Assembly (NCBI GenBank): GCA_003260075.1
Contig: QLIY01000308.1
Coordinates: 26,136-90,135, forward strand
Reading direction: 5' to 3'
DNA length: 64,000 nt
Source of the DNA: Phallusia mammillata
Lineage: Eukaryota > Chordata > Ascidiacea > Phlebobranchia > Ascidiidae
Below the pieces are notes generated by a model. It ran no database searches. It was not told where the DNA came from and saw nothing but the letters and a program-made list of their open reading frames with translations. The translations under genes were made by a program, and so were the position numbers. Below, one piece after another: positions 26,250-38,680 of this stretch; position 1 is the first letter of the stretch, and each line of letters begins with the position of its first letter.

Positions 26250-29230
26250 CAGAATCGAGTCCGTATATATGACATATACTTATTCTAAAATTTTCCTTTT
26301 TTTCGTCAGACAAAGCGAATGTAGACATGTTAAAAGTGCGATAGGCCGTTGATTGAACTTAGGGATTAATAGATTATGGTTTCTGGTTTATAATGAACGC
26401 ATTGATTGCATCGCGAAATATATATGTTTTTGCAACAATTTGAACACTTTAAGAAGTATACATTTACTCTACAACTCGATCCAGAAACCATGTCGTAGCA
26501 ATTGGCTTACAAAACCTTGAAACTAACGAAGTAGCATTTCTACACAACACGTCAAAGCAGACTCATAGGGCGTTCCCGGTTGTGACAACAGCTGGCCTTT
26601 TTCGGTGGTTTGCGATTTCGCTGTAGCGACCACAGACCCACTAACTTTGCGTGGGCCGATTAAACCATGCGCAACCACACAAAACGTGGATGGAATGCAC
26701 TTAAATGAGTTTAGCTATCGAGTTTCAAATGACTCTTTCGGCGCCCGTTTTTTTGCGGCCGGGAGAAGGGTGAGTGTAGGATTGGTGGCGGTGGAATTTG
26801 CATTTTGCGTGCGTGCATCGGTGTTTGGAATTCTACTTGAAATCCCGCCTTAGGTTTAATAGCTGTGCTCCACGATTCCACAATAGTCTATTCACATTAT
26901 ACTTCATTTCAGCATTACATACACACATATAATCAACCGGTTATCTATTTCCTTTGACTAAACACCTAAGCCACTAAGTAAGCGGACTTGGTTCAATCAA
27001 AAACGAACTTGGCAAAAACCGATGAGCAAGCCGTTGCGAAAGTTAGTTATTTTCTCTGCAAAAATTCTCTGCCACTTTATTGGTCGGGACTTCCGGGTCT
27101 GGGTTGGTCTTTGGTTTGAACAAAATGGACTTTATTCGGGCCTGACTTTGCACCCTGCAATTTTACGAGATTTCAGGATTAATTCAGGCTTTGTTTCAAA
27201 ACATTGAGTTTTTGCCAAGTTTCAGACTTTTTTTGAAAAAACAACAACATTTTGAACGAATCAATGCAGAAAAATTTAATTACTTCAACCAAAATCAAAG
27301 CCACCTTTGCAAGAAAAAGTAAATTGAATCAAATTTGCCAATTTGTCGACAATCTTGACATGAACGCATCTTAGTTTGATGTTGCTCCGCCTACAGACAA
27401 GGACCACAACAACCAGGCGTTGACGTTTACCGGGATAAAACCTTTTAAATCTGCCTCCCATAGAAAGACGTAACTGTTAAAAATATCACTCATTTCCACG
27501 AAACAACAACAGACACCAACCCGTCGTTGATGTTTCATCGAATCCTGCATAAGCCTCCCATTATATCTACAGTTTGCATCAAAAACTTTAGTTTTACGAC
27601 CTTTATTTTGTCCGTTTGCTGTGTGGTTTCCGTTGTTGGCTGACGCGTGTGGTCTTTTGCAAAGCTGGTCCCTTTTCTGCGTATTTTCGAATGAATAAGC
27701 AAATGTGACAAGTTTACGCATTGATATTAAGGTACCTGCAGCTAACAAGGCCCATTAAAAAACTATTGCGTATAACTGAAAAACCATTTAACCGTTCCAG
27801 GCCAAATTCGGCATGATTGTTGCAGAGGTGATATTAAACATCCATTAAATTTTGAGGGCGTTTGCAAGTTTTGTTTTTGTAGGATAACAGTTTAAAAAAA
27901 ATTAAAACTTGGGCCTTAATACAAACCTATGCTGTTAATAAAGCCCAACATTTTCATGTTTTTAAAAATAGTCTAGAAACCAATCAGACTCATTTATACT
28001 TTGCTTCGGTCAAATAAAAGTTCAAACAAGCAACGTTATTAACTTATATTACACATATACTGTTAACTAAGACATATAACTGTTAATCTGAAGGTACTAA
28101 AAAAAGAATAAACGACCCCTTGACGTTTGATAACCAAAAATACTAAACGAAAGATTACTTCCACAAACATCTTATTCGGACATTTTATCTCCCTAAGAAA
28201 GCAAAAAAGCAAATGTTGTGCATATCAATCGCCTTTAGTATAATAGACACTTGAGAAAATAACAAATTATCGTTGGGCCTTATTGCAAGCAATGCCTGAT
28301 AAACAAAACCGTAATAAAATTTATTTGAAGTAATTCTTTTTTCCAGATCGGATAATGCTCCAATTAAACTAAAATGACCCCATTACTAATATATCTCATT
28401 ATGTGTACATAAATTATATTCTTTCTCTTCAACTTTCCCGTTCTTTTCAATTGTTAAGAACTTATTTTCAATAAACAATGAAACCAATATGTGGTGTNTC
28501 TTCAAAATTTGGATTGGTCATGATAACAATTACATATAACTTACAGGTCCAAAACTTTGTAAATCATTTTAAGTACATATATATTTTAAAATTACATCAA
28601 AACGGAAGCATTTTTTCTGGCACATAAAAAAATATGAGCAGTGGGCCTTATTACCTTCCGGGCCTATATACCTTCAGGTACCTTACATTTAAAAAGGTCA
28701 GAGATGCCTTTTGAATAGCCGAAATGAATATATATGTTTCGAAAATACAAGACACATGTACCTTGACTGCCGCTCTTTAAATATTTTTGAAAACGATTAC
28801 CCTTAATGACTAATTACGTTGCTTAAGGTACATTTTCCATTTAAAGTCCATGTCAAGTTAGGAAGAAATGTATTGCTTTCAGCCAATTGTTTCTGGAGCG
28901 TGGATTGTGGCAAACGCGTTTATTTTTATACATTTTAACCTGAGCTTTTGGGCCGGTAGGGTTTTTATGTTACGTTTTTTTAGATACTAGGATGCACCAA
29001 ATCTGCCAAAATTGGTTGTAGTTACAAAATTAGGCTCTTGTGAGGCGCATTGAATAATATGTAATGGCTTAAACTTTTTGCTTTTCAAAAATTAATTCCG
29101 TATTACTCGGTCGCGTAGTTTAAAATGTCAACGTATACATTAATTAACCCATGTATTGCATTTGTGTTTAAATACCTTCGATCGTAATATCTCGTACATT
29201 GTCATCACTGGTTTTGTTGAGACAAATATT
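26250..29230. other. AT-rich DNA, no gene seen
   Basis: No supported exon. Contains one undetermined base (n) in the line starting 28441. A minus-strand frame at 27371-27748 is long (125 codons) but has no recognisable domain, and its flanks lack clear splice sites. Confidence 0.4.
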
Positions 29231-29236
29231 AAAACC

Positions 29237-29600
29237 CTAATTGACCGTCGCCGACCTCTTAGAATGACTTCTGATCCCTAATACAACCCACATAATCCCA
29301 TCCAATGTATTGGAGATTACAACGGCTTGTCTCGCGTAATATCGCAACGCGTTATGATTGTCAAAATCGTAAGTGCTCCTACACTTCAACGTCGTTGCTT
29401 TGATGCAACAACCCTCTGAAGAGTCCTCAGAGAGCTCTGGCGAGCGTCTGCCGCATTCCTGCCCCTGGATCCCCGCCACCGGTGCTCGACATTTCCGAGG
29501 GTCGACACGAGATTGACGGATGTCCTCTTCTGATGCCGGCGGTGTAATTGTTATGACACCAAAAGGCTTACACGGATTGGTAGTTTGTGTAACGCGTTGA
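29237..29600 (-). CDS. Candidate coding segment, unknown protein
   Basis: A GC-richer island in AT-rich DNA carries a minus-strand open frame of about 115 codons without an obvious start. It includes TPPASEEDIRQSRVDPRKC and GRRSPELSEDSSEG. The acidic/Ser/Pro composition is unlike chance frames nearby. No strong acceptor was found upstream, so its borders are unknown and it may be part of an exon or a relic. Confidence 0.2.
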
Positions 29601-29650
29601 ATTAGTTAACATTTGCAGCTGTGTCTGTCTGTGGTTGTGGAGATGTTGCG

Positions 29651-29682
29651 TCACAAACTGGTCATTTAAATCCAGTTTGTGA
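29651..29682. repeat. Perfect 11-base inverted repeat (hairpin)
   Basis: TCACAAACTGG at 29651-29661 and its exact reverse complement CCAGTTTGTGA at 29672-29682 are separated by 10 bases that contain ATTTAAAT. It could be a hairpin or a dimeric binding site. Confidence 0.85.
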
Positions 29683-29929
29683 TTTTTACAGAGCCATAGC
29701 CCATGCGTTGGAATTTCTCCAAGCTGTGTTACTATGCGAGTGACGAACAAAGTTCATTCACAAATTAAGTTTGCTAATTACTAAATGCCACAATAATACA
29801 CAACGTTTTAATATCATACCACAAGTTTGCTTACATTAGTAGGTATTAGTCAAACACTTGTGCTAGATATTAAAATATGGATAAAATTGTTTATTGTTTA
29901 CGTTTGAATTCAATCAAACACTCTAACAC

Positions 29930-30020
29930 CAGTGGTTCCAAGGCTGGGTTTCGCGGACCCACTAGGGATTTGTGAGATGGCTTTAGGGTATCTGTACGTA
30001 CCTCGTGTTTTAAAGCAAGT
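29930..30020. mobile_element. hAT-like terminal fragment
   Basis: CAGTGGTTCCAAGG followed by a GCGGACCCACTAGGG-type stretch resembles the left end of animal hAT elements. I could not find the partner end or an 8-base target duplication. Confidence 0.3.
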
Positions 30021-30617
30021 AAAAAAGATGCTTAATGTAAACTTTGGGCGGGGGTTTGTAATCACAAAAAAATTACAAAGCGCTTCAGTGTCATCAAGCC
30101 ATTTTTTACACGTAAGCCGAACAGTTGCCACTCGAGGAGTAACTTCATTTATCACGTGACTTTCAAATGGGGGATTACCCTAATTCGAAAAAAACTCGAC
30201 TGTTGGCTCTCACGAATTTTTGAGCAATGTTGTTTTTGCGTCTATTGATGCCCAACTGAGGCGGAAGCCTAAAGTTCAACATGTGCCATATTTGTACCCT
30301 GTTGGTTATTGTATTTAGACTGGAATAGTTTATTATGATTTTCCGCTCTAGCACCTTCGTTGCCTTGGCTTTACAATGGAATTTCACCCTTGACTCAACA
30401 ATGATTTTGCGTTTTTTCTTATATGTGGAAATCGCGGGGTAAAATTCCCGAGTATAACAATCACAGGCTGGCGAGTATAGGCACGAGTCATTTGAATATC
30501 AAAGGTTAAGCTAAACGTTTAGGCTTTGTGATTTTCCAAGCTGGTATTTACGGTTGAATTTCTCATGGGTAGAGTATAAAACAGTGTATGCGCCTTAAAT
30601 ACTGTTGCAAAAGGTTG

Positions 30618-30698
30618 ATGTGCGATTCTAAAGTGCCAATGTTGTTGAACTTGTTTGTTGAATTTGCTCAAAAAATAAATCAAATGTTATACGATCTG
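30618..30698 (+). CDS. Candidate first coding exon, unknown protein
   Basis: TATAAAA at 30575-30581 is followed by ATG at 30588 and, in the same frame, ATG at 30618. The frame stays open to a strong donor (GATCTG|GTAAGT) after 30698, in phase 0. From the second ATG the peptide is 27 residues, including VPMLLNLFVEFAQKINQM. If the TATA box is functional, transcription would start after the first ATG, favouring the second. The next exon was not found. Plausible but unconfirmed. Confidence 0.28.
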
Positions 30699-30699
30699 G

Positions 30700-32640
30700 T
30701 AAGTAGTTTGGAAAGTCCATACTATCCAAATATTTTTTCTTGAAAAATGTCAAAACAAGTTTCTCCCATTTATTTTAAAATTCATAAAGTCCTTTACCCC
30801 TTCAATATATCAACTGTACCACGGTGTATCTTATTCATTTTAAGAAGTTTTAGCCAACACTGTGTGGTGTTTAGCCTTAAATTTTATTTTGCTTGCCTCA
30901 TTCCTAGTCGTGCATCTGTACCCTTGACACCAAACCCCCGTAACCAACAACACCTTTCTTCTTTATATAATTAGAGGCACGAGAGGCCACACAACGATAC
31001 ATCGGAAGCTTGTGCGGTGTGGAGAATTTGCTCCCCAAGCAAACTGTCCCAAAACAAATGTGTGTTTCGTGCAGAAAGGCCAAGTTTTTTTCGGCCGGGT
31101 TACGGGTCATGGGAATGTGTGTTGGAGGTCGTGCTCCCATCGTTCACCCCCTTCTGTGGGGTAAAGTTGGGTTGACGACATACAACTGTCAAACACGGGA
31201 CAATTATGGCTTTTAAAAAAAAATTAGGAGTTTTTTATTTGACTTTAGCATTCATTCGTTCGACCATTACATTCCATGTTAATATTCTCATGTTTCATTT
31301 GTCGTTAATTGTCGCTTGCAAGTCTTCAAATTGCTAGTTTATGTCATTTGAAGTTAAGCCAATGCACAATAATCGAACACCGGCAATTACTTGATGCAAA
31401 TTACAACAATCTGCCTAAGGCGTTCAACTATGACGTAGCAGCCTAACATTTTTGTGGTATGTACATCTTGTGGTGTTTTAACGAAATTGTCGACTTTTTG
31501 TTGCGAAAATAACGAAATTCTGGTTCTGAACGGGGCCTGATTTGCATACTACTCTGCTGCTGCCGTCAAAGTTTTGTTTTTGTGTGGCAGGCTGGCGTAT
31601 TTCCGCACATTATCATTTTGTCGAAGATGATAATGAACAAAGTTAGCATACAGCGAAATGAAAATCCCGCCTAAACCACCCAAAATCGCCTTTTGAAAAA
31701 GCAGCTTGTCCGAAATCGTATTTAAGCCACTTGAAATATGCGCGACAGATACAGTGAATGTATATGGTGAAAACTAAACATGTATACATCCCTAGGTTAT
31801 AAATAAAATTAACTCATAATATACGCAAGAGTTGAAAACGGGTCTAAAATTGGGACCAGAACCCGAAACCCGGCCTAGACCCAATCTTTTAAAAAAACGA
31901 AATCCGAAAGTTGGTAAAATACGGCAAAAATTATGTCATAAGTAAAGTCCGGCCCGTTTAATTGCGACCCAAGCCTGAACCAGGCACGAAAAGCCCGGCC
32001 CGACTTACACTCTTTAGTCAAATTCAGCAGTCTCGCCTTTTGTGTACATTGAAGGGCATTGCTGCATGGCTTGTGCATTGACTGTATGCAGTTGACGACA
32101 GTGCATCGTTTTTTCCTTTGCATTCCGGCTTCGTGTGGGCTGTCTCTTGTTGTTTTGGTTATAGCTTTAAATAGACATCCGCAGTTAGGTTCCTTCCGCG
32201 CGATTAAGATTGTCTCGCGGCTTTTCTACAGCAGCTTTGCAGTGGGTGTGCCAAGTTGTGCAGTCGACGACTGTTTAGCACCTTTAGCAACCTCAGGTAA
32301 CCTTTTCGTTTAAACAAGTAACGCTCCCCAAATAGTTTGTACTAGTAAAATATACGTGATGGTTATATTTTGCCTGACATTGCACTGTAAGTGTACAGTC
32401 ATTCACATAGTGGCAAATATTTTGGTGTGATTGGTTAAGCATGTGTTTAACCGGTTTCATGTTTCTGTTTGGTAGAGCATTTTTCTAAATCCGAAAGGCA
32501 TACACCACCAACTGTATCACCAAAGAAATGTTTTTGTGCACACACGTGTTCATAGCAAATACCCTTGCAACGTGACCAAATACATGTATTGTGGCTATAA
32601 CACAGTATCAACCAATTAGGTCCACTTTGAAAACAAAGCA
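30700..32640. other. No gene seen; degenerate GGCCCGG-type repeat at about 31830-32010
   Basis: Mostly AT-rich. The stretch 31830-32010 contains repeated GGGTC, CCCGGCC and GCCCGGCC words, like similar tracts near 20.9 kb and 63.35-63.58 kb. They look like copies of one old dispersed repeat family. Confidence 0.4.
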
Positions 32641-32799
32641 CCAGACGAGTTTTAGCCAGAGTTAGTGTACGCGAGGCGGCGTTCCCAAAGCAGGCTTCAG
32701 AAATTTGACACCTTCATCCGCTGAAACGTCCGCCTCTGTTTATGCGAAGCGCAAAACAGAGCGCTTGGCGAATGCATAGTAGGAGCATGCACGGAGATC

Positions 32800-32840
32800 C
32801 TGATCCAGCCAATCAGAAGGTCGCGCTTTCCCGCGCAAAT
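32800..32840. promoter_or_regulatory. CCAAT box next to an E2F site
   Basis: CCAATCA at 32809-32815 lies 11 bases before TTTCCCGCGC at 32827-32836, a textbook E2F-type site. They sit in a CpG-rich patch (32.65-32.85 kb). This spacing and pairing is typical of cell-cycle promoters. A short ATG frame of 57 codons begins at 32868 but is not recognisable. Confidence 0.4.
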
Positions 32841-33571
32841 TTCGGTGTTCCCCGAACTGAGCTGAAATGGAGTATTACTACAGTAATAATAGGACATTGT
32901 GTTTGTTTTCCACATACCGGGTTTACTATTGTTCAGCTCCTATTGTTGACTTTTTTAGGGCTGTCTGCAGCAATGCTAACATGGACCTTATGGTTTATGC
33001 CGCGGCCTATAAGCTGACTGTGCTAATCATGTGCTGTTAATTAGTAACTTAGGTTATTGTAAGACATAACACAGCATACCCTTATTGTTTTGCAAGCCTA
33101 ATCGTGTAACATTGACACGTTGCTCTGCAATGCTTTGTCTGCACAATATGTGTTTACTATGTATAGAAATACTCTCTGTCATAAATAAGTTAAAATAACA
33201 TTCGTATTTATGTCAATGTAAGTATAGATTGGAAGTAAGGCCTTTGACTGAGCATGGGTTATTACTATCGGGACTAAAGTTATCGTTACTTGTTTGACAT
33301 AAATTTTGTACGTTTTCCACGAGTTTAAACTCCTTTCAAATCATGTGCATACATTCTAAGACTTCTAAAGTCGAATTTAAGCCTATTTAATTCACACGCG
33401 CGTAACGTAATATAATTTTACACGGTATGTGAAATATTCATGATGGAATGCAGTCGGAATACACACAAACCTTCCGCTTCGGTTCGGTTCACTAAGATGT
33501 TATCAACACAAGTCGTAATTCAGACGCCAACAGGTTGAAATAACTTGCCCAAAAAAGGCACCGGTCGAAGA

Positions 33572-33605
33572 TGACGTCATCAAGCGTGCTGTGTTGCCTG
33601 GCAAC
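33572..33605. promoter_or_regulatory. CRE plus RFX X-box
   Basis: A full palindromic CRE, TGACGTCA, at 33572-33579 is followed by GTTGCCTGGCAAC at 33593-33605. The latter fits the RFX X-box (GTNRCC, 1-base spacer, RGYAAC) exactly and is itself palindromic. Such X-boxes mark ciliary-gene promoters in animals. No gene start could be tied to it within the next kilobase. Confidence 0.5.
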
Positions 33606-33609
33606 GGAC

Positions 33610-35550
33610 TAAAAGCTGGCCAGCTGCACTGCTATATGGCATTAAGTGCCTTTGCGAAACATGTGCACGGGCTTTGGGCCTTGATCCTTTGATACTGGTT
33701 CTTTGATATGATAGGGTCTAAGGAGACCTGCAGTTGTTATTGGTGCCGCTGACTCAAAAAGTAACCAACGCATAAAGGGAATACTGAATACCCAAGATAG
33801 ATTCGGGTAGCAGCTGCTGGTGTTGTCGTTTTAAGTCGGAGCAAGTTTATTCGTTTCAAAACAATTTAAACAAGCATTCAGCATGAAACAATAGTTAAAT
33901 GAATGTATTGGGGATTAGTATCTGAACACAAATATAACTTTTCATTAAAAGACATCATTATTTTATCCATGGCCTCTTTAGGGCGGATTTCTCATTTCAG
34001 TTTAAATTGGTTGTTAAAATACGGTCGAATTTTAAATCTGTTGTGACTTTAAACCTGCTGTCCAGTCGTTTGGTGTCGCAATGTTTAGACACATCTCCAA
34101 ACAGATTAAAGTGGTTTGTAGTAAGCAGGAACCTACTTTACACCATCCAGGTCTCATTTCACAACACAACAAAACATAACACTCTAAAAAACTCGCGTAT
34201 ACCTTTTGTTGATCACAAGCGCTCAGGTGTCTCTGTTGTGAAACATTGCGCCTCTAATTTGGCGCGCGAAATTATATCCGCGTAGCCCAATTGTTCCCTG
34301 TTCTGCAACTGCCGGGTGCTGTGGGAATTTAAACGGGCCCATGGTCGGGAAACAAAGGCCAAAATTCCGGCGCGAGACGAGAAAACTCTCCCTTAACCGA
34401 TTTTGATTGTGGAGCGTTATGTTGAGCCGCCAGCTTTGCGATTGTGTGCGGGTGAACGGCTCCGACCGTTGGCCAACACAAAAACAACAACTAACCGTCG
34501 TCTGTGAAGGGCGCGGGAACCGATCCTGCGGAGCGCTCAATGTTGTGTTTGCGTTGCGATTGTAGATGTGGATGACAGGGTTTGCACTGGGTCAAAGAAA
34601 GGCAATTGCTGCTACTCCAAAAAATAAAAACACGTTCTTTTTGTTAGATTACAGTTTGTCGCAAAACAAAAATAAACCCTTGTGCATTTTTATTATGTTT
34701 TTGTAGTGACAAGACACTAAATTCGGACCCAATGTTTTGCAAAGTCTGCAAACAACCATATGCAAGTATTAGACCAATGGGCGAAGATAAGATGCAGTTT
34801 AAAAGCTGACAAACACTTCTGTGCCCTTTTTGTCGTGGCGCTTTAAAGTATCCCACACACTAACATACAGGAACATTAATTATGTGCATTATGCAGCAAG
34901 CGCCGCGGATGTAAAACGCATCACAAACCGGTACAAATTTGCCGTTTTCTTTTTTCACCATCGCCGCCGCTTGCAATGTATTCAATTTCCTTGCCGGCAC
35001 ACGGGCGGGAATTCGTGGTGTTTATTGTCATTGTGGAACCTTATCCGACCTGGAGCGAAGCACCCGATTGCTCCAATCAATCGTCGCGTCGCTATATCGA
35101 TTTAAAACCTGAGCTCAAAGTTTGTAAACAGATTATGACGCCCCGGGACCTGCACCGGTTGTGAGTGTTTTTGCTTGAGGTCTGCAACTGTAAATAAAGG
35201 TCTTCAGGGCTCTGGACAGTATATACATCCAGGCAAAAGTTTTTATTGCATGACAAATTTTTTGTATCTGTGTACGGGCCATTTTATACCAACTTCTTTA
35301 TGGGACCTTGTATGTACAATTTAGGACTTAAGGGAATTTTGGGTGGGCTTAGACCCATGGTTGCGTTAATGGCTCTGTACTCCTGGTGAATATATTACCA
35401 TTTTACTTAAACATTTGTTGTTGAAAACTTATTGTATAACCAAGTATTGCTCTTCCAGCAACATTATGCCTGATAGCAATAGCTTATTTATTGAAACTAT
35501 TTAGATCGTTTTCAAATATATTGTTAACTAATTGTTGTTTGCTTTGCCAG
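33610..35550. other. No secure gene; possible exon near 34976-35164
   Basis: A CpG-rich patch at 34.25-34.55 kb looks promoter-like but has no firm motif pair. A plus-strand frame at 34976-35164 contains EPYPTWSEAPDCSNQSSRR and has coding-like composition, but no acceptor or donor convinces. A Penelope-like fragment sits at 35442-35490. Confidence 0.25.
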
Positions 35551-35624
35551 GCGTTTCTGAGCCATTTCTCCTCGCAAATGAATGCAACAACCCAAGATCA
35601 AAAACCACCGTTTCAGAATACTGA
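35551..35624 (+). CDS. Candidate terminal exon, unknown protein
   Basis: A pyrimidine-rich acceptor (GTTTGCTTTGCCAG) precedes an open frame in phase 1 that reaches TGA at 35622-35624. The 24-residue tail includes EPFLLANECNNPRSKTT. A second frame through the same bases is also open, so the assignment is weak. Confidence 0.2.
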
Positions 35625-35629
35625 CAACC

Positions 35630-37170
35630 CGAATGCACACAAATGACATCATGCAACAGAACAGTACTGTTGTGTGCAAGCAAAATATGTTCACCTAAAA
35701 GCAATGGTAAGTTAAAGTTATTTTTCCCACAGATATTTTTCCCGTCCCGCCCTTATTTTTACCACAAACAGAACCAGAACAAATCCTATACTGATATCAC
35801 GTTCATAGGTGGTTTGGTTGTTCGGCCGACTGTGCAATTCTTGAGTAGATTTCCTAGAACCAAAAAAAGTTGTTGTTTCAAGTTGACAAGAAGGGTTTTC
35901 TGTTAAATCTTATTATTGAACCCCAAAAAACAAGTTGAAAGTTGTGCGATGTACGCGCGCCACCCAGTGGAAAAGTTGTTTTGTATTGGAAAGACTTTAG
36001 TGTAAAATGAAAAATTTACATTTGTTGACCCTAGTTTGTTGTTTGTCAATTTGTTAAGGTTACAAAAACGCCATTGATAGTTAAAACCTTTAAGGTATAT
36101 TTATGTGTAAATGTAATACTCACAGACTTCGCTAAAAGATAAAACAGTTGTATGACTCAAACAAAGGTGCTTCATAATCTGCACTCAAAAGTGAAAAGAT
36201 TTGAGTGAGTAAAATTTACTTTCAAACGCAGTTTGAAATAAGTATACATCACACACTCTAACTAACTATGTGCTCAGACCATAGTTTTACGCAGCAAATT
36301 GAGACCAGTTGTGCAAATATGCGGTCTTTATATTGTGTGCGATATTTTTTTGAGACAACTGATGTGGCAGTAAGAAATGAGTGATTCGGTTATTTTGTGT
36401 GCCCAAGGTCCTAATTGAAACCCGGCCAATGGTTTCACACCTAAAATTGCCCGCTAACCAGTATAGGACAGCAATTAGTCTACTCAAGCTGGGAATAGTT
36501 GTTTTATTTTAATAATAGATCACACCAAAAGGGTCAAAAGCACTTTGGGTGAAAGCCAAATTTCTACTTAAATTGGTCATACCCCTTGTGAACACCCTTT
36601 AACCGGACCTAGCTTTTCACCACTAATAAGAGAAGATAAAAGACGCAGAAAAATAGCGTCTAAAACGTATGCCAAGAAACGCAAGAGTTATGTAATCCAA
36701 ATCCATTCCCACCAAATCCGGTTCTGCCCACCCTTCAGCACATAATACGTGTTGACATATACAAAACCCAGACATCGAAACACATTGTTTAAATGTAAAT
36801 TAGACGTTCCGCTTCTCCCTTGTTTGGTGGTAAACTTCACACATTGCGCACATTTTAGTACAGTAGGGTTTACAAGACTTCATGTCTCAAGTATTGCAAA
36901 AAAGCAGGAGTTTAGAAGGCCTTTTTCGGTTTTATTTGGCAAAAACCATTTTTGGGGGCTTGATGACTGAAGAGTGTTACAGTGACGATAACCGTTGTGA
37001 ACCTAAAATGTTTTCTATCTGACCCAGCTATTTTGCTGACTCAGCAAAAAAACGATACTCTGGAGTCTGGAGGCTTTTTGCGGCAATTATGCCCATTGAT
37101 TTTACGCAATAGGATTTTTTGGTAATCAGGTTTACCTTAAATCTTTTAAACCAGTTTGAAACCTGCTTCC
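35630..37170. other. No gene seen
   Basis: AT-rich; no supported exon, RNA or mobile element. Confidence 0.4.
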
Positions 37171-37402
37171 CGGACGTTTAGCCAAACGATACCAAATTCT
37201 CTGTTTAGTCAATATTCCAACTATCAATGCAACAATATTACATTCAATCAATTATATTTAAATGCCATAGTCCTAATAGGGGGGGGGGGGACGGACGTTT
37301 AGCCAAACGATACCAAATTGTCTGTTTAGTCAATATTCCAACTATCAATGCAGCAATATTACATTCAATCAATTATATTTAAATGCCATAGTCCTAATAG
37401 GA
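37171..37402. repeat. About 110-base block duplicated either side of poly-G
   Basis: Copy A 37171-37278 and copy B 37292-37402 differ at only a few bases (for example CAACAATATT against CAGCAATATT). G12 at 37279-37290 separates them. Copy B continues into unique sequence after TCCTAATAGG, while copy A runs into the G tract. Confidence 0.9.
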
Positions 37403-37889
37403 AATCTAATGTGGTTCGGGAAGCTTGCATTGCGAATTCGAATTCCAACATAACATTTCGCAATTTACCATGAAGCCACAGCATAAAGCCATTGCCGTAG
37501 TCATTTTTAGCGGCACCAGGCATTGCTATATGTGGTGCGGCGTTTTTGGTGTCGTATGACACTCCGGACTTTTGTTTTCCTGCTAAACTGTTTGCCAGCT
37601 TCGCTTCGGTTTACAAACTTCTGCCTAACTGATGTGTTGGTTGTGGAAGTCGTCAAAGCGAATTGCCAATCAAAACCGGTAGTTCATGCTGTGACGTTTT
37701 TCCCAAAGGTGTCAAGTTTTTGCTAAAGTTCCAACATTAACTAAGTTATGTATTCTTGACATCAAATTCCAAGGTTTAACCTCTTTGGTTCACAACTTAA
37801 ATTGAAATGATAGCCTAAGTAGTTTAGTGAAATACACTGTACTCGGTGAACTATCAATTTGACTGTCTCGTACATTTGTTTAGTTAGGA

Positions 37890-38429
37890 CAGTGGTTTTC
37901 AACACTTATCAGGCCACGGACCACCAGTTCCATGAAATAAATATCGTGGACCAGACCATTATTAACTAAGGATAATGAAAGCATCCCCAATAAGCTTATG
38001 GGCTTGAAATTTAGTCCTTTAACACAGAATTTCCACAAGTGATATAAAACAACTGACGTCAGCACGAAAGGGCCAATAATCTGGATAAGCTTTTTCGTAT
38101 TCAATATTCAATAAATTATGGGGGGGGGGGTATCAGGCCATGAACCACCAGTTCCATGAAATAAATATCGTGGACCAGTCCATTTAAATATCGTGGACCA
38201 GCCCTTTAACACATAATTTCCACAAGTGATGTAAAACAACTGGAGTCAGCAAGAAAATGCCAATAATCTGGATAAGCTTTTTCGTATTCAATATTCAATA
38301 AATTATATGCAACGATATTTGGTGATAAATTCCAGTTTCTCACCAAATAAAATTGAGGTCTTGTGGATCACCTAAAAAGTCATCGTAGACCACCAGCGGT
38401 ACGTGGACCCCTAGTGTTGAGAACCACTG
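37890..38429. mobile_element. hAT-type element with inverted ends, internally duplicated
   Basis: The left end CAGTGGTTTTCAACAC and right end GTGTTGAGAACCACTG are imperfect inverted repeats of the hAT type. Interior words such as CACGGACCACCAG and CGTGGACCCC recur. No transposase frame is present, so it is non-autonomous. The flanking 8-mers do not match, so no target duplication is visible. Its interior is broken by a poly-G duplication at 38120-38130, which inflates the length. Confidence 0.65.
37907..38308. repeat. Block duplicated either side of poly-G inside the hAT element
   Basis: Copy A 37907-38119 and copy B 38131-38308 both begin TATCAGGCCA and end ATTCAATAAATTAT. They differ by substitutions and an internal length difference of over 30 bases. 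G11 at 38120-38130 separates them. Confidence 0.88.
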
Positions 38430-38680
38430 GTCTCAGTGACCTTTGTATTTAGTGAAGAAAAGCTTGCGAAATAGGGGGCTCTATGGTATTCTTATTATAC
38501 CAATTTATCTGATCCAGGACAATGAACGGGGGGGGGGGTAGACCACCAGCGGTCCGTGGACCCCTAGTGTTGAGAACCACTGGTCTCAGTGATCTTTGTA
38601 TTTAGTGAAGAAAAGCTTGCGAAATAGGGGGGTCTATGGTATTCTTATTATACCAATTTATCTGATCCAGGACAATGAAC
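38386..38680. repeat. About 142-base block duplicated either side of poly-G
   Basis: Copy A 38386-38527 and copy B 38539-38680 both run from TAGACCACCAGCGGT to CAGGACAATGAAC, with a few substitutions. G11 at 38528-38538 separates them. The duplicated block includes the right end of the hAT element, so that end appears twice. Confidence 0.9.

Noticed and set aside
37882-38437. Target-site duplication of the hAT element at 37.89 kb
   Set aside because: Flanking 8-mers AGTTAGGA and GTCTCAGT do not match.
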